Shown: positions 1-6,317 of the stretch, one piece after another
Position numbering within the stretch: position 1 is the first letter of the stretch
How the letters are laid out: every line of letters begins with the position of its first letter
From: an uncultured Methylococcaceae bacterium
GTDB taxonomy: Bacteria > Pseudomonadota > Gammaproteobacteria > Methylococcales > Methylomonadaceae
DNA: 9,771 bases
Direction of reading: 5' to 3'
Assembly: GCA_903939355.1 (NCBI GenBank)
Contig: CAJAHC010000140.1
Span: forward strand, 1-9,771
Program-made: the position numbers and the translations under genes
The notes under the pieces: model-generated
Database searches by the model: none
Seen by the model: only the letters and a program-made list of their open reading frames with translations
What the model was told of the DNA's origin: nothing

Positions 1-133
1 AGCGCAAACTGAAGCTAAAAATGCGCTTAACGCTCAACTAATTCCTACGCTATCAACCGAACTTAACGCCGCTAACATAGCAGGCAAAGAATGGCCGAGG
101 GAGAAACAAAAACTCAAACCAACACAGCTTTAA
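1..133 (+). other. Unidentified sequence upstream of truncated uppS, with an open frame off the left edge
   Basis: The first 85-90 bases do not encode UppS in any plus frame. The frame used by uppS has several stops here (for example TGA at 10-12). Frame 2 is open from base 2 to a TAA at 131-133 and reads AQTEAKNALNAQL..., a hydrophilic, Ala/Asn-rich stretch that I do not recognise. It runs past the point where uppS similarity begins, so its last dozen residues are probably an out-of-frame reading of uppS DNA. It could be the end of an unrelated gene joined to uppS, or simply non-coding. Confidence refers to this being non-uppS sequence, not to a functional gene. Confidence 0.3.
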
Positions 134-495
134 CACTTGTGGTGGCCGCTAACTATGGCGGTCACTGGGATATGTGTCAGGCCTTTAAAAAAGTATCAGA
201 AAAAATGGATACTGGTGAGTTGAATAGGGCATCAATTAGTGAACAATTGATTAGCCAGCATTTATCTACGGCTGGGCTGCCAGACCCTGACCTGTTTATA
301 AGAACAGGTGGCGAACAACGAGTTAGTAATTTTATGTTATGGCAACTAGCTTATACAGAAATGTACTTTACACCAATTTTATGGCCTGATTTTGACCAAA
401 ATACACTACAGGACGCTATTAAGAGCTTTAAAAGTCGTCAACGACGCTTTGGCCATACCAGCGAACAAGTCCTTAATAAATTAAATACTTTATAA
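91..495 (+). CDS. uppS: Undecaprenyl diphosphate synthase (isoprenyl transferase), C-terminal part only
   Basis: UppS condenses eight isopentenyl diphosphates onto farnesyl diphosphate to give the C55 carrier for peptidoglycan and O-antigen. The 134 residues match the C-terminal half of the cis-prenyltransferase family: the AANYGG strand (19-24), the IRTGGE.R.SNF pyrophosphate/IPP-binding motif (70-81, with R71, R77 and S79), a conserved Glu in AYTEMYF (E90) and the LWPDF motif (97-101). Full-length enzymes have about 250 residues. The N-terminal part with the catalytic Asp of the DGNGRWA motif is absent, and the upstream bases carry stops in this frame. ATG 91 is simply the first in-frame Met; similarity begins at about this point (RMAEGETKT resembles the family's LQERM.E.E..T). 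The fragment could not be catalytic alone, so this is either a broken copy or a join in the assembly. cdsA follows after 28 bp. Confidence 0.85.
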   Translation: MAEGETKTQTNTALTLVVAANYGGHWDMCQAFKKVSEKMDTGELNRASISEQLISQHLSTAGLPDPDLFIRTGGEQRVSNFMLWQLAYTEMYFTPILWPDFDQNTLQDAIKSFKSRQRRFGHTSEQVLNKLNTL

Positions 496-523
496 CTTCA
501 CCCTTATTTATATAGCTCATAAA

Positions 524-1474
524 ATGTTACTTAAAAGAATTATAACGGCATCTGTTCTTGCCACTTTGATTGCACTTGCAGTGTTTAAGATACCCATGGA
601 GTATTTTTCATTGTTGATAGGACTTCTAACTCTTTTGGCAGCATGGGAGTGGAGTTATCTTATAGGAATTACATCACCAACCAAGCGAGTATTGTTTCTC
701 ATCAAGTTGATTGTACCGATGTTAGCCATTCATTATTGGACGTACATTCTTGAGTTATCCGCACAAACCCTAGAGCTTAGTGTTCAGAGATTAGCCCCTA
801 TCGCAAAACAGGCTGATTTTACGACTATTAGTACTTATTTAGAAACTGTTGATGTGCCCGATATAAGAACTTATTCTGGCGCATTGGAATGGTTTGTAAT
901 ACCACCTATATTATTTTGGATATTGGTGATGATATTAATAAGGAACACACCTACTGGCGTGTTGGCGCTTAATTTAAAACTTTGTTATAAAGAACTTATT
1001 GGCTGGTTTATATTATTATCAGCATGGATGTTTTTATCGCGTTTAAGAATATTTTATGGTGCTGAAATGACCATGTATTTTTTTATACTGATTTGGATGG
1101 CAGATATTTCTGCATATTTTGCCGGGAAAAAATGGGGTAAAGCCAAGTTGGCACCTGTGATTAGTCCGGGAAAGACAGTTGAAGGAATGTATGGTGCTTT
1201 GGTGACAGGTATAGTAAGTGGCGGCGTATTAAGTCTTATATATAGCTTTCAATGGATGGTTGCTTTGGATTTTGTTTTGCTATCGGTATTGACGGTATTG
1301 ATTTCTATTTATGGGGACTTGTTTTTTAGTGTTGTAAAGCGTCAGCGAGGAGTGAAAGATAGCGGAACCTTATTGCCGGGGCATGGTGGTGTATTAGATA
1401 GAATTGACAGTCTTGTTGCGGCGGCACCATTTTTTTATGGTTGTATTTATTTTGTATACAGGTCTATTTCATGA
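524..1474 (+). CDS. cdsA: Phosphatidate cytidylyltransferase (CDP-diacylglycerol synthase)
   Basis: CdsA is an inner-membrane enzyme that makes CDP-diacylglycerol from phosphatidate and CTP, the precursor of all phospholipids. The family signature is intact at residues 269-295: S..KR....KD.GTLLPGHGGVLDRID, including the metal-binding KD (278-279) and the DR.D end (292-295). A second conserved block, ADISAYFAGKKWGK then SPGKTVEG, spans 193-221. The rest is strongly hydrophobic, with about eight membrane spans (for example 7-23, 28-48, 58-75, 123-140, 184-200, 222-240, 245-263). At 316 residues it is longer than the roughly 285 of E. coli CdsA. The extra length is mostly a polar loop at about 78-120 between two N-terminal spans, away from the catalytic region. 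There is no strong Shine-Dalgarno sequence before ATG 524, so it may rely on read-through from uppS 28 bp upstream. Its stop overlaps the dxr start (ATGA). Confidence 0.95.
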   Translation: MLLKRIITASVLATLIALAVFKIPMEYFSLLIGLLTLLAAWEWSYLIGITSPTKRVLFLIKLIVPMLAIHYWTYILELSAQTLELSVQRLAPIAKQADFTTISTYLETVDVPDIRTYSGALEWFVIPPILFWILVMILIRNTPTGVLALNLKLCYKELIGWFILLSAWMFLSRLRIFYGAEMTMYFFILIWMADISAYFAGKKWGKAKLAPVISPGKTVEGMYGALVTGIVSGGVLSLIYSFQWMVALDFVLLSVLTVLISIYGDLFFSVVKRQRGVKDSGTLLPGHGGVLDRIDSLVAAAPFFYGCIYFVYRSIS

Positions 1475-2655
1475 AAGGTATCTGCATACTCGGTGCAACG
1501 GGCTCAATTGGGGTTAGCACATTAGATGTAGTGACAAGACACGCTGATCTGTATAACGTAGTTGCATTAACAGCGAACAAAAATATCGACTTGTTATATG
1601 AGCAATGCCTTCAGCATCATCCTGAATATGTGGTAGTTGTTGATAGAGAAAAGGCATTAGAGTTTACAGAGAGGCTTAAAAACTCACCAATTTCAGATAT
1701 TAAGGTGTTGTCAGAGGTGCAATCATTAGAGTATGTTGCAACACTTGATAATGTTGATTCGGTAATGGCGGCAATTGTTGGTGCTGCTGGTTTATTGCCA
1801 AGCTTGGCAGCCGCAAAAGCGGGTAAAATAATTCTATTGGCTAATAAAGAAGCGTTAGTGATGTCTGGCGATATATTTATGCAGGCCGTCTCGGAATCTG
1901 GCGCCCAATTATTGCCAATCGATAGTGAACATAATGCAATTTTCCAGTGTATGCCAGCTGGTTATAAATCAGGCAATCATGCCAAACAAGCCAGACGTAT
2001 TTTGTTGACAGCTTCGGGCGGGCCATTTCGTGAAATGCCAATTGATCAAATGGCCAATGTTACACCTGAACAAGCCGTAGCTCATCCTAATTGGGATATG
2101 GGTAGAAAGATTTCTGTAGATTCTGCAACCATGATGAACAAAGGTTTGGAGATGATAGAAGCTTGTATTTTATTTGCAATGAAACCAGATCAAATACAAG
2201 TTGTGATCCATCCGCAAAGCATTATTCATTCTATGGTGGATTATATTGATGGGACAGTTTTAGCCCAAATGGGTAATCCTGATATGCGAGTCCCCATCGC
2301 ATATTCAATGGCTTGGCCAGAACGTTTTGAGTCAGGTGTTGAACCTTTAAATATTTTTGATGTTCGACGAATGGACTTTGAACAACCAAATTTAGAACGA
2401 TTCCCTTGTTTACGATTGGCTTATAAAGCGATTGATTTAGGTGGAATCATGCCAACTGTATTGAATGCAGCCAATGAAATAGCGGTAGAAGCCTTTCTAA
2501 ACGAACAGATACGATTCACTGATATTCCTCTAATCATTGAGCGCTGTATGGATAAATTTGAGATTAAGCCCGCAAGTACACTCGAAATCATCCTAGATAT
2601 AGATAAACAAGCTAGGGTATTATCTGAACAAATAATTAATGAGCTTATTCATTAA
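1471..2655 (+). CDS. dxr: 1-deoxy-D-xylulose 5-phosphate reductoisomerase
   Basis: Dxr (IspC) converts DXP to 2-C-methyl-D-erythritol 4-phosphate with NADPH, the committed step of the MEP isoprenoid pathway. The 394-residue product is close to the usual 398. The N-terminal NADPH-binding GATGSIG is at 8-14 and LLANKEALVMSG at 122-133. The metal ligands appear as D151 and E153 in PIDSEHNAIFQ and E227 in MMNKGLEMIE; H205 in AHPNWDM and S218 in SVDSATMMNK are also present. The family residues appear complete, so it should be active. A frame-compatible ATG exists at 1441, but it lies deep inside cdsA and would add ten residues before the normal start; ATG 1471 places the GATGSIG loop at its standard position and follows AGGT at 1460-1463. 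The 4-bp ATGA overlap with cdsA implies translational coupling. Confidence 0.97.
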   Translation: MKGICILGATGSIGVSTLDVVTRHADLYNVVALTANKNIDLLYEQCLQHHPEYVVVVDREKALEFTERLKNSPISDIKVLSEVQSLEYVATLDNVDSVMAAIVGAAGLLPSLAAAKAGKIILLANKEALVMSGDIFMQAVSESGAQLLPIDSEHNAIFQCMPAGYKSGNHAKQARRILLTASGGPFREMPIDQMANVTPEQAVAHPNWDMGRKISVDSATMMNKGLEMIEACILFAMKPDQIQVVIHPQSIIHSMVDYIDGTVLAQMGNPDMRVPIAYSMAWPERFESGVEPLNIFDVRRMDFEQPNLERFPCLRLAYKAIDLGGIMPTVLNAANEIAVEAFLNEQIRFTDIPLIIERCMDKFEIKPASTLEIILDIDKQARVLSEQIINELIH

Positions 2656-4067
2656 TGGATTTTCTACATACCATTTTTTATTTCGTAATTACTATTGGTG
2701 TTCTGGTTTCATTTCATGAATTCGGGCATTTTTGGGTGGCACGTAAAGTTGGTGTTAAGGTAATTCGGTTTTCAATTGGTTTTGGCAAGGTTTTATGGTC
2801 TTATCAGAGGAATTCTGAAACAACAGAGTATGTTTTATCTGCCATTCCGCTGGGTGGTTATGTCAAAATGGTTGATGAGCGGGAAGGTGATGTCAAAGAA
2901 GAAGACTTGGCTTTTTCGTTTAATCGGCAACCTTTATGGGCTAGAATGGCTATAGTTGTAGCGGGCCCTTTTTTTAATTTATTACTTGCTGTTTTTTTAT
3001 TTTGGTGTGTATTAGTTATTGGTGAGACAGGTTTAAAACCAATACTTGGAAAAGTAGAGCTGGGAACATTGGCCGCTACTGCTGGTTTTCAGGAAAGTGA
3101 AGAAATTATTTCAGTCAATGATAAGTATACTCCCACGTGGCCCGAGGCAATGGCAGTTATCATCGCTTCTGCTTTAGATGGTAATAAAGATATCAATGTT
3201 ACAGTAAAAGATTTTAATGATCAGCAAAGCAGTAGGATATTAAAGCTTTCTGAAAGCGATATTCAGAATTCAGAGATTTTATATAAAAAACTAGGTTTTA
3301 AACCTTGGTCGCCAGACTTAAAGCCCGTAATAGGAAATGTATTGCCGAACAGTGCGGCATTAAGTGCTGGTTTATCAAAAGGTGATTTAATTTTAAGTGC
3401 GAATAATGTTGTTATAAAGACCTGGGTGCAGTGGGTCGATATAGTAAAAAGTCATCCTGATGTTGCTATTAATTTAAGGATTGAGCGTGATGGCGTTGAA
3501 TTACCTATCAGTATTACACCTAAAAGCGTCAAAATTGAGCAGAAGTTAGAAGGTAAGATTGGAGCCTCTGTTTCGATACCAGAAGATTTAATAAAATCAC
3601 TAAGTGTTGAGTATTCTCTATCGCCGTTGAAAGCAATACCAGTTGCTCTTGAAAGTACTTGGTATTATTCATTTACAACTCTAAAAATGATGGGGAAAAT
3701 GCTGATTGGTAAGGCTTCCATAAAAAACCTTAGTGGACCAATTAGCATTGCTGATTATGCCGGGCAATCTGCGAGTATGGGTTTAGTAGCTTTTCTAAAA
3801 TTCATGGCGTTAGTAAGTGTTAGTCTTGGCGTAATGAATTTATTACCTATACCTGTTCTTGATGGCGGACATTTATTATATTATGCATTGGAAGCAATTA
3901 AAGGTGCTCCCATTGCAGAAAAAGTTCAATTATGTTTTCAACAGATCGGAATGGTTTTATTAATGTCATTAATGACTTTGGCTGTGTTTTTGGATATTGA
4001 ACAGCGATTAGATTATATAAAGCATTTGTTCGATAACGTGGCGGATTTATTAGCCTTTAATTTTTAA
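2655..4067 (+). CDS. rseP: Site-2 zinc metalloprotease RseP (regulated intramembrane proteolysis)
   Basis: RseP is an inner-membrane site-2 protease. In well-studied relatives it cuts anti-sigma factor RseA after DegS, releasing sigma-E, and clears leftover signal peptides. The product has 470 residues (E. coli about 450). The zinc-binding HEFGH is at 21-25 within the first membrane span, and the third ligand is D403 in the NLLPIPVLDGGH block (395-406). Other spans lie at about 98-122, 376-398 and 428-450. Two tandem PDZ domains fill the periplasmic part, roughly 115-200 and 222-292; the second has the clearer GLSKGDLILSANN carboxylate-loop region. The ATG shares one base with the dxr stop (TAATG) and lacks a clear Shine-Dalgarno sequence, so re-initiation is likely. 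The usual next gene, bamA, is absent; dsbC follows after 25 bp. Confidence 0.96.
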   Translation: MDFLHTIFYFVITIGVLVSFHEFGHFWVARKVGVKVIRFSIGFGKVLWSYQRNSETTEYVLSAIPLGGYVKMVDEREGDVKEEDLAFSFNRQPLWARMAIVVAGPFFNLLLAVFLFWCVLVIGETGLKPILGKVELGTLAATAGFQESEEIISVNDKYTPTWPEAMAVIIASALDGNKDINVTVKDFNDQQSSRILKLSESDIQNSEILYKKLGFKPWSPDLKPVIGNVLPNSAALSAGLSKGDLILSANNVVIKTWVQWVDIVKSHPDVAINLRIERDGVELPISITPKSVKIEQKLEGKIGASVSIPEDLIKSLSVEYSLSPLKAIPVALESTWYYSFTTLKMMGKMLIGKASIKNLSGPISIADYAGQSASMGLVAFLKFMALVSVSLGVMNLLPIPVLDGGHLLYYALEAIKGAPIAEKVQLCFQQIGMVLLMSLMTLAVFLDIEQRLDYIKHLFDNVADLLAFNF

Positions 4068-4092
4068 AAAGTATTCTAACTAAGAGAGTTTC

Positions 4093-4815
4093 ATGCAAAA
4101 AGTCATTAAGGTTTTAATAGTTTCATTATTTGGACTGGTTTTATCAGATGTGAATGCTGATGAAGCAGCAATTAGACAAGCTATGACAAAATCTATGCCC
4201 TCAGTGAAAGTTGATTCGGTTAAGCCTGCTGTAGTCAAAGGACTTTTTGAGGTTGTAGTCGGAGCAAATATATATTATGTTTCAGAGGATGGTAAATATT
4301 TATTACAGGGACGGTTGGTTGACGTTGCTGCTCGCAAGGATTTAACGGAAGAAAAATTAAATGTTACGCGTAAATTATCCATTGAAAAAATGGGCCAGGC
4401 TAATATGATCGTATTCAAACCAAAGATTACTAAATATACAGTGACTATATTTACTGATATTGATTGTGGTTATTGTCGTAAGTTACATTCAGAGATAGAT
4501 CAGTATTTGGCTCAAGGAATCACTATACAATATCTGTTTTTCCCTAGGGCTGGAAAAGGTTCAGACTCATATAATAAAGCGGTATCAGTTTGGTGTGCTG
4601 AAGATCGTAATGCAGCGCTCACGGCGGCAAAGAAGGATCAAAAACTTCCTGAAAAGACTTGTGACAATCCTATAGATGAGCATATGCAGTTAGCTGCTGA
4701 ATTTGATGTCAAAGGAACACCGATGATTATCTCAGAAAACGGTAATGTTTATCCAGGCTATTTACCGGCTAAACAGTTAGTTGAAGCGTTAGAAAATGAA
4801 AAAAATCTGCAGTAG
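4093..4815 (+). CDS. dsbC: Periplasmic thiol:disulfide interchange protein DsbC
   Basis: DsbC is a dimeric periplasmic isomerase that rearranges wrong disulfides and is kept reduced by DsbD. The 240-residue precursor starts with a Sec signal peptide (basic MQKVIK, hydrophobic core to about 18) with a likely cut after VNA at 22, before DEAAIR. Residues 23-85 form the N-terminal dimerisation domain (including the YYVSEDGKYLLQG strand pair), followed by a helical linker and a thioredoxin fold. The active site CGYC is at 125-128, the structural cysteine pair at C168 and C180, and the cis-proline loop GTP at 198-200. These are the DsbC hallmarks and distinguish it from DsbG or DsbA. An AAGAGAG Shine-Dalgarno sequence (4082-4088) precedes the ATG. 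No promoter is evident in the 25-bp gap, so transcription from the rseP side is likely. Placement after rseP is unusual. Confidence 0.95.
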   Translation: MQKVIKVLIVSLFGLVLSDVNADEAAIRQAMTKSMPSVKVDSVKPAVVKGLFEVVVGANIYYVSEDGKYLLQGRLVDVAARKDLTEEKLNVTRKLSIEKMGQANMIVFKPKITKYTVTIFTDIDCGYCRKLHSEIDQYLAQGITIQYLFFPRAGKGSDSYNKAVSVWCAEDRNAALTAAKKDQKLPEKTCDNPIDEHMQLAAEFDVKGTPMIISENGNVYPGYLPAKQLVEALENEKNLQ

Positions 4816-4851
4816 ATAAAGTTTAAATCTGTTTGTAAACCTAGTATTCTG

Positions 4852-4895
4852 TATCCTATAAATTCAAAGCCAAATCATGGGGAATTTATAGGATA
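4852..4895. repeat. Perfect 14-bp inverted repeat, possible convergent terminator
   Basis: TATCCTATAAATTC at 4852-4865 is matched exactly, reverse-complemented, by GAATTTATAGGATA at 4882-4895, with a 16-base loop. It starts 36 bp after the dsbC stop and lies between convergent genes. The stem is AT-rich and no U-run follows directly, so it is not a textbook intrinsic terminator, although an RNA stem-loop at a transcript 3' end is a reasonable reading. A small repeat element or protein-binding site is an alternative. Confidence 0.6.
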
Positions 4896-4933
4896 TTAGG
4901 AATTAACTGTAAGACTGTCGTTTTTAGAAAATT

Positions 4934-4952
4934 TTTTAATGCTAAATTAAAA
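4934..4952. terminator. AT-only hairpin between convergent genes (weak terminator candidate)
   Basis: TTTTAAT (4934-4940) pairs with ATTAAAA (4946-4952) around a five-base loop. It sits 16 bp past the stop of the minus-strand lipoprotein gene, where a terminator would be expected, and has T/A-rich flanks. The stem contains no G:C pair, so it would be unstable as RNA. Low confidence. Confidence 0.25.
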
Positions 4953-4968
4953 GATAGTTTGGAGAGGT

Positions 4969-5406
4969 TTAATAGAATCCCATTCCATATCCACCCATTC
5001 CATACCCCATCATATTCCAATTCATATTTCCCTGGTAGTTGATTTCAGCAGACATACGATCTTCATCGGCTATATTCTTTTGCTCTTGGAGTAACATAAA
5101 GTTCTGATAAGACTGATCCAGTCCCCAGTAAAAACATTGACAGTTATCAACGTCTGCATAGATATAATAAACTACTCCGTCTTTTTCATTGGGTGTTATT
5201 TTATCTTGGGGCAGCGATTTAAGATGCGCCAGTTTTTCGGGTGTGTCTGCTGGTTTCATTTTGAAACCAGCAGCAGTTAGAAGTTGTTCTTTGTCCTGAA
5301 TTTGTTGTGCTTGCATCATGCTACAAGAAGAAAGTAAGCTACTTATTGCTATAGCGCCAAATAGTTTCGTAACGCATGGTTTAGTTGACTTTGATGATGT
5401 AATCAT
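4969..5406 (-). CDS. Small lipoprotein with YAD...CxC core and Gly/Met/Tyr tail, function unknown
   Basis: A 145-residue predicted lipoprotein. A basic N-terminus and hydrophobic segment (about 14-27) end in the lipobox LSSC with C28 as the lipidated Cys, so it is probably anchored in the outer membrane facing the periplasm. The core (about 41-107) resembles a family of uncharacterised proteobacterial proteins: AAGFKMKPADTPEKLAHL (45-62), then YYIYADVDNCQCFYWG (80-95) with a C89-x-C91 pair, then a YQNF segment (100-103). The last 20 residues are rich in Met, Gly, Tyr and Asn (MMGYGMGGYGMGF), which suggests a flexible tail and possibly soft-metal ligands; that role is inference. The ATG follows a good Shine-Dalgarno sequence (AAGAGAAG on the minus strand, 5414-5421, 7-base spacing). 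It is 131 bp downstream of the OmpA-type gene and appears to have its own promoter. Confidence 0.75.
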   Translation of the reverse strand: MITSSKSTKPCVTKLFGAIAISSLLSSCSMMQAQQIQDKEQLLTAAGFKMKPADTPEKLAHLKSLPQDKITPNEKDGVVYYIYADVDNCQCFYWGLDQSYQNFMLLQEQKNIADEDRMSAEINYQGNMNWNMMGYGMGGYGMGFY

Positions 5407-5450
5407 AATACTGCTTCTCTTTATTGTACAGTTGAAAATCTTAAAGATAA

Positions 5451-5475
5451 CGTGTTAGCTAATGTAGCTAATACG
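5451..5475 (-). promoter_or_regulatory. Imperfect palindrome at the predicted start of the lipoprotein transcript
   Basis: On the minus strand CGTATTAGCT and AGCTAACACG face each other around a five-base spacer; nine of ten pairs are Watson-Crick and the tenth would be a G:U wobble in RNA. It lies just downstream of a promoter-like -10 (5477-5482), at about the expected transcription start. That position suits a repressor operator or a 5'-UTR stem-loop. Confidence 0.35.
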
Positions 5476-5476
5476 T

Positions 5477-5505
5477 TTAATATTGAAAGGTTCTTTCCTT
5501 ATCAA
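5477..5505 (-). promoter_or_regulatory. Sigma70-like promoter for the small lipoprotein gene
   Basis: Read on the minus strand: -35 TTGATA (5500-5505), a 17-base spacer, then -10 TATTAA (5477-5482). The -35 matches five of six consensus bases, the -10 four of six, and the spacing is ideal. The start would fall near 5470, giving a leader of about 65 bases before ATG 5406. Found by eye in AT-rich DNA, so moderate-to-low confidence. Confidence 0.4.
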
Positions 5506-5537
5506 GGGAATGGCTATATTAGCTTCCAATTGAAAAA

Positions 5538-6080
5538 TTATTTACCATCTCCTATTAATGTAACTTCAATACGACGATTTTTAGATCTACCGTCTGCAGT
5601 GTCATTTGATGCTACCGGCTTTCTCTCGCCATAACCTTCGCCAGCAATAATATCAGGGTTAATGCCTTGATCCAGTAAGTACTGAACAACTACGTCGGCT
5701 CGTTTTGAAGATAGCTCCAAGTTTGATGCAATACCTTGACGTTTTAATTTAGCACCAATTGGCACATTGTCTGTGAACCCATCTACAATAATTTTTGTTT
5801 CTTTTAAGCCTGTTAGTGTAGGTACTAACTTATTGAGAATATCTTTGGAGGCTTGGTTAAGGGTATATCCGCCTTCAGAAAATAATACACCATCCAGCAT
5901 GGTGACTTTTAATTCTCCTTTCAGAAGAACGATTTCTGCTTGATCATCATTAAATGAAGCTTGAAGTTGTTGATATTTAGCATTTAAATCATCGTATTTG
6001 GTTTGACTAACGCAACCGCTCAATAAAATCAGTGAGAGAGAAACAGTAGCAATTAGAATTTTTCTTGAACACTTTTTCAT
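5538..6080 (-). CDS. OmpA-family peptidoglycan-associated lipoprotein
   Basis: A 180-residue lipoprotein that should tie the outer membrane to peptidoglycan. The N-terminus MKKCSRK plus a hydrophobic stretch ends in lipobox LSGC with C23 lipidated. Residues 27-60 are heptad-like (YDDLNAKYQQLQ...) and may form a short coiled-coil spacer. The OmpA C-terminal domain spans about 61-176: VLFSEGGYTL, VDGFTDNVPIG (100-109), LSSKRADVVVQYLLDQG (123-139) and GEGYGERKPVASN...GRSKNRRIEV (147-173). The Asp of FTDN (D104) and the Arg pair in NRR (169-170) are the residues expected to hold diaminopimelate. The TDNVPIG wording is closer to MotB/YiaD-type domains than to Pal, but there is no long membrane helix for a motor protein. 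The Shine-Dalgarno sequence AAGGA (6090-6094) is 9 bases before the ATG. No strong promoter is visible in the 237-bp upstream gap. Confidence 0.88.
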   Translation of the reverse strand: MKKCSRKILIATVSLSLILLSGCVSQTKYDDLNAKYQQLQASFNDDQAEIVLLKGELKVTMLDGVLFSEGGYTLNQASKDILNKLVPTLTGLKETKIIVDGFTDNVPIGAKLKRQGIASNLELSSKRADVVVQYLLDQGINPDIIAGEGYGERKPVASNDTADGRSKNRRIEVTLIGDGK

Positions 6081-6317
6081 AAATATTATTCCTTTCTTGG
6101 TTTTATAGTTGGGATATTAATTGTTATTTTTACATTATTATGGGCTAAATTTCATTGACATAATAAGTTGCATTTTAACCAATTCCTAGATACAAATCAT
6201 ATTATCGGGTCTGGGTTAAAAAAATGACTAGGTAATCTTGATTTTTAAAAAGATGTTTATATTTATACAACAGTTTAGTATCGGTTACTAGTATAAAAAA
6301 GCAAGAAAACGAATGGA
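6081..6317. other. AT-rich intergenic region between ppk2 and the OmpA-type gene
   Basis: This 237-bp gap holds no convincing open frame. On the minus strand several TA-rich hexamers could act as -10 boxes, for example GATACT 16 bases after TTGCTT just past the ppk2 stop, but none has both good boxes. The block TAGTAT-cggttac-TAGTAT (around 6278-6296) is a short direct repeat. No clear GC-rich terminator follows ppk2. Confidence 0.5.

Noticed and set aside
1441..1470. Upstream ATG extending dxr by ten residues
   Set aside because: It lies inside the cdsA coding sequence. The ATG at 1471 overlaps the cdsA stop and places the GATGSIG loop at the normal distance from the N-terminus.
5452..5634. 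Small plus-strand open frame of 60 codons
   Set aside because: It overlaps the OmpA-type gene on the other strand, has no recognisable motif or Shine-Dalgarno sequence, and its composition mirrors the antisense coding sequence.
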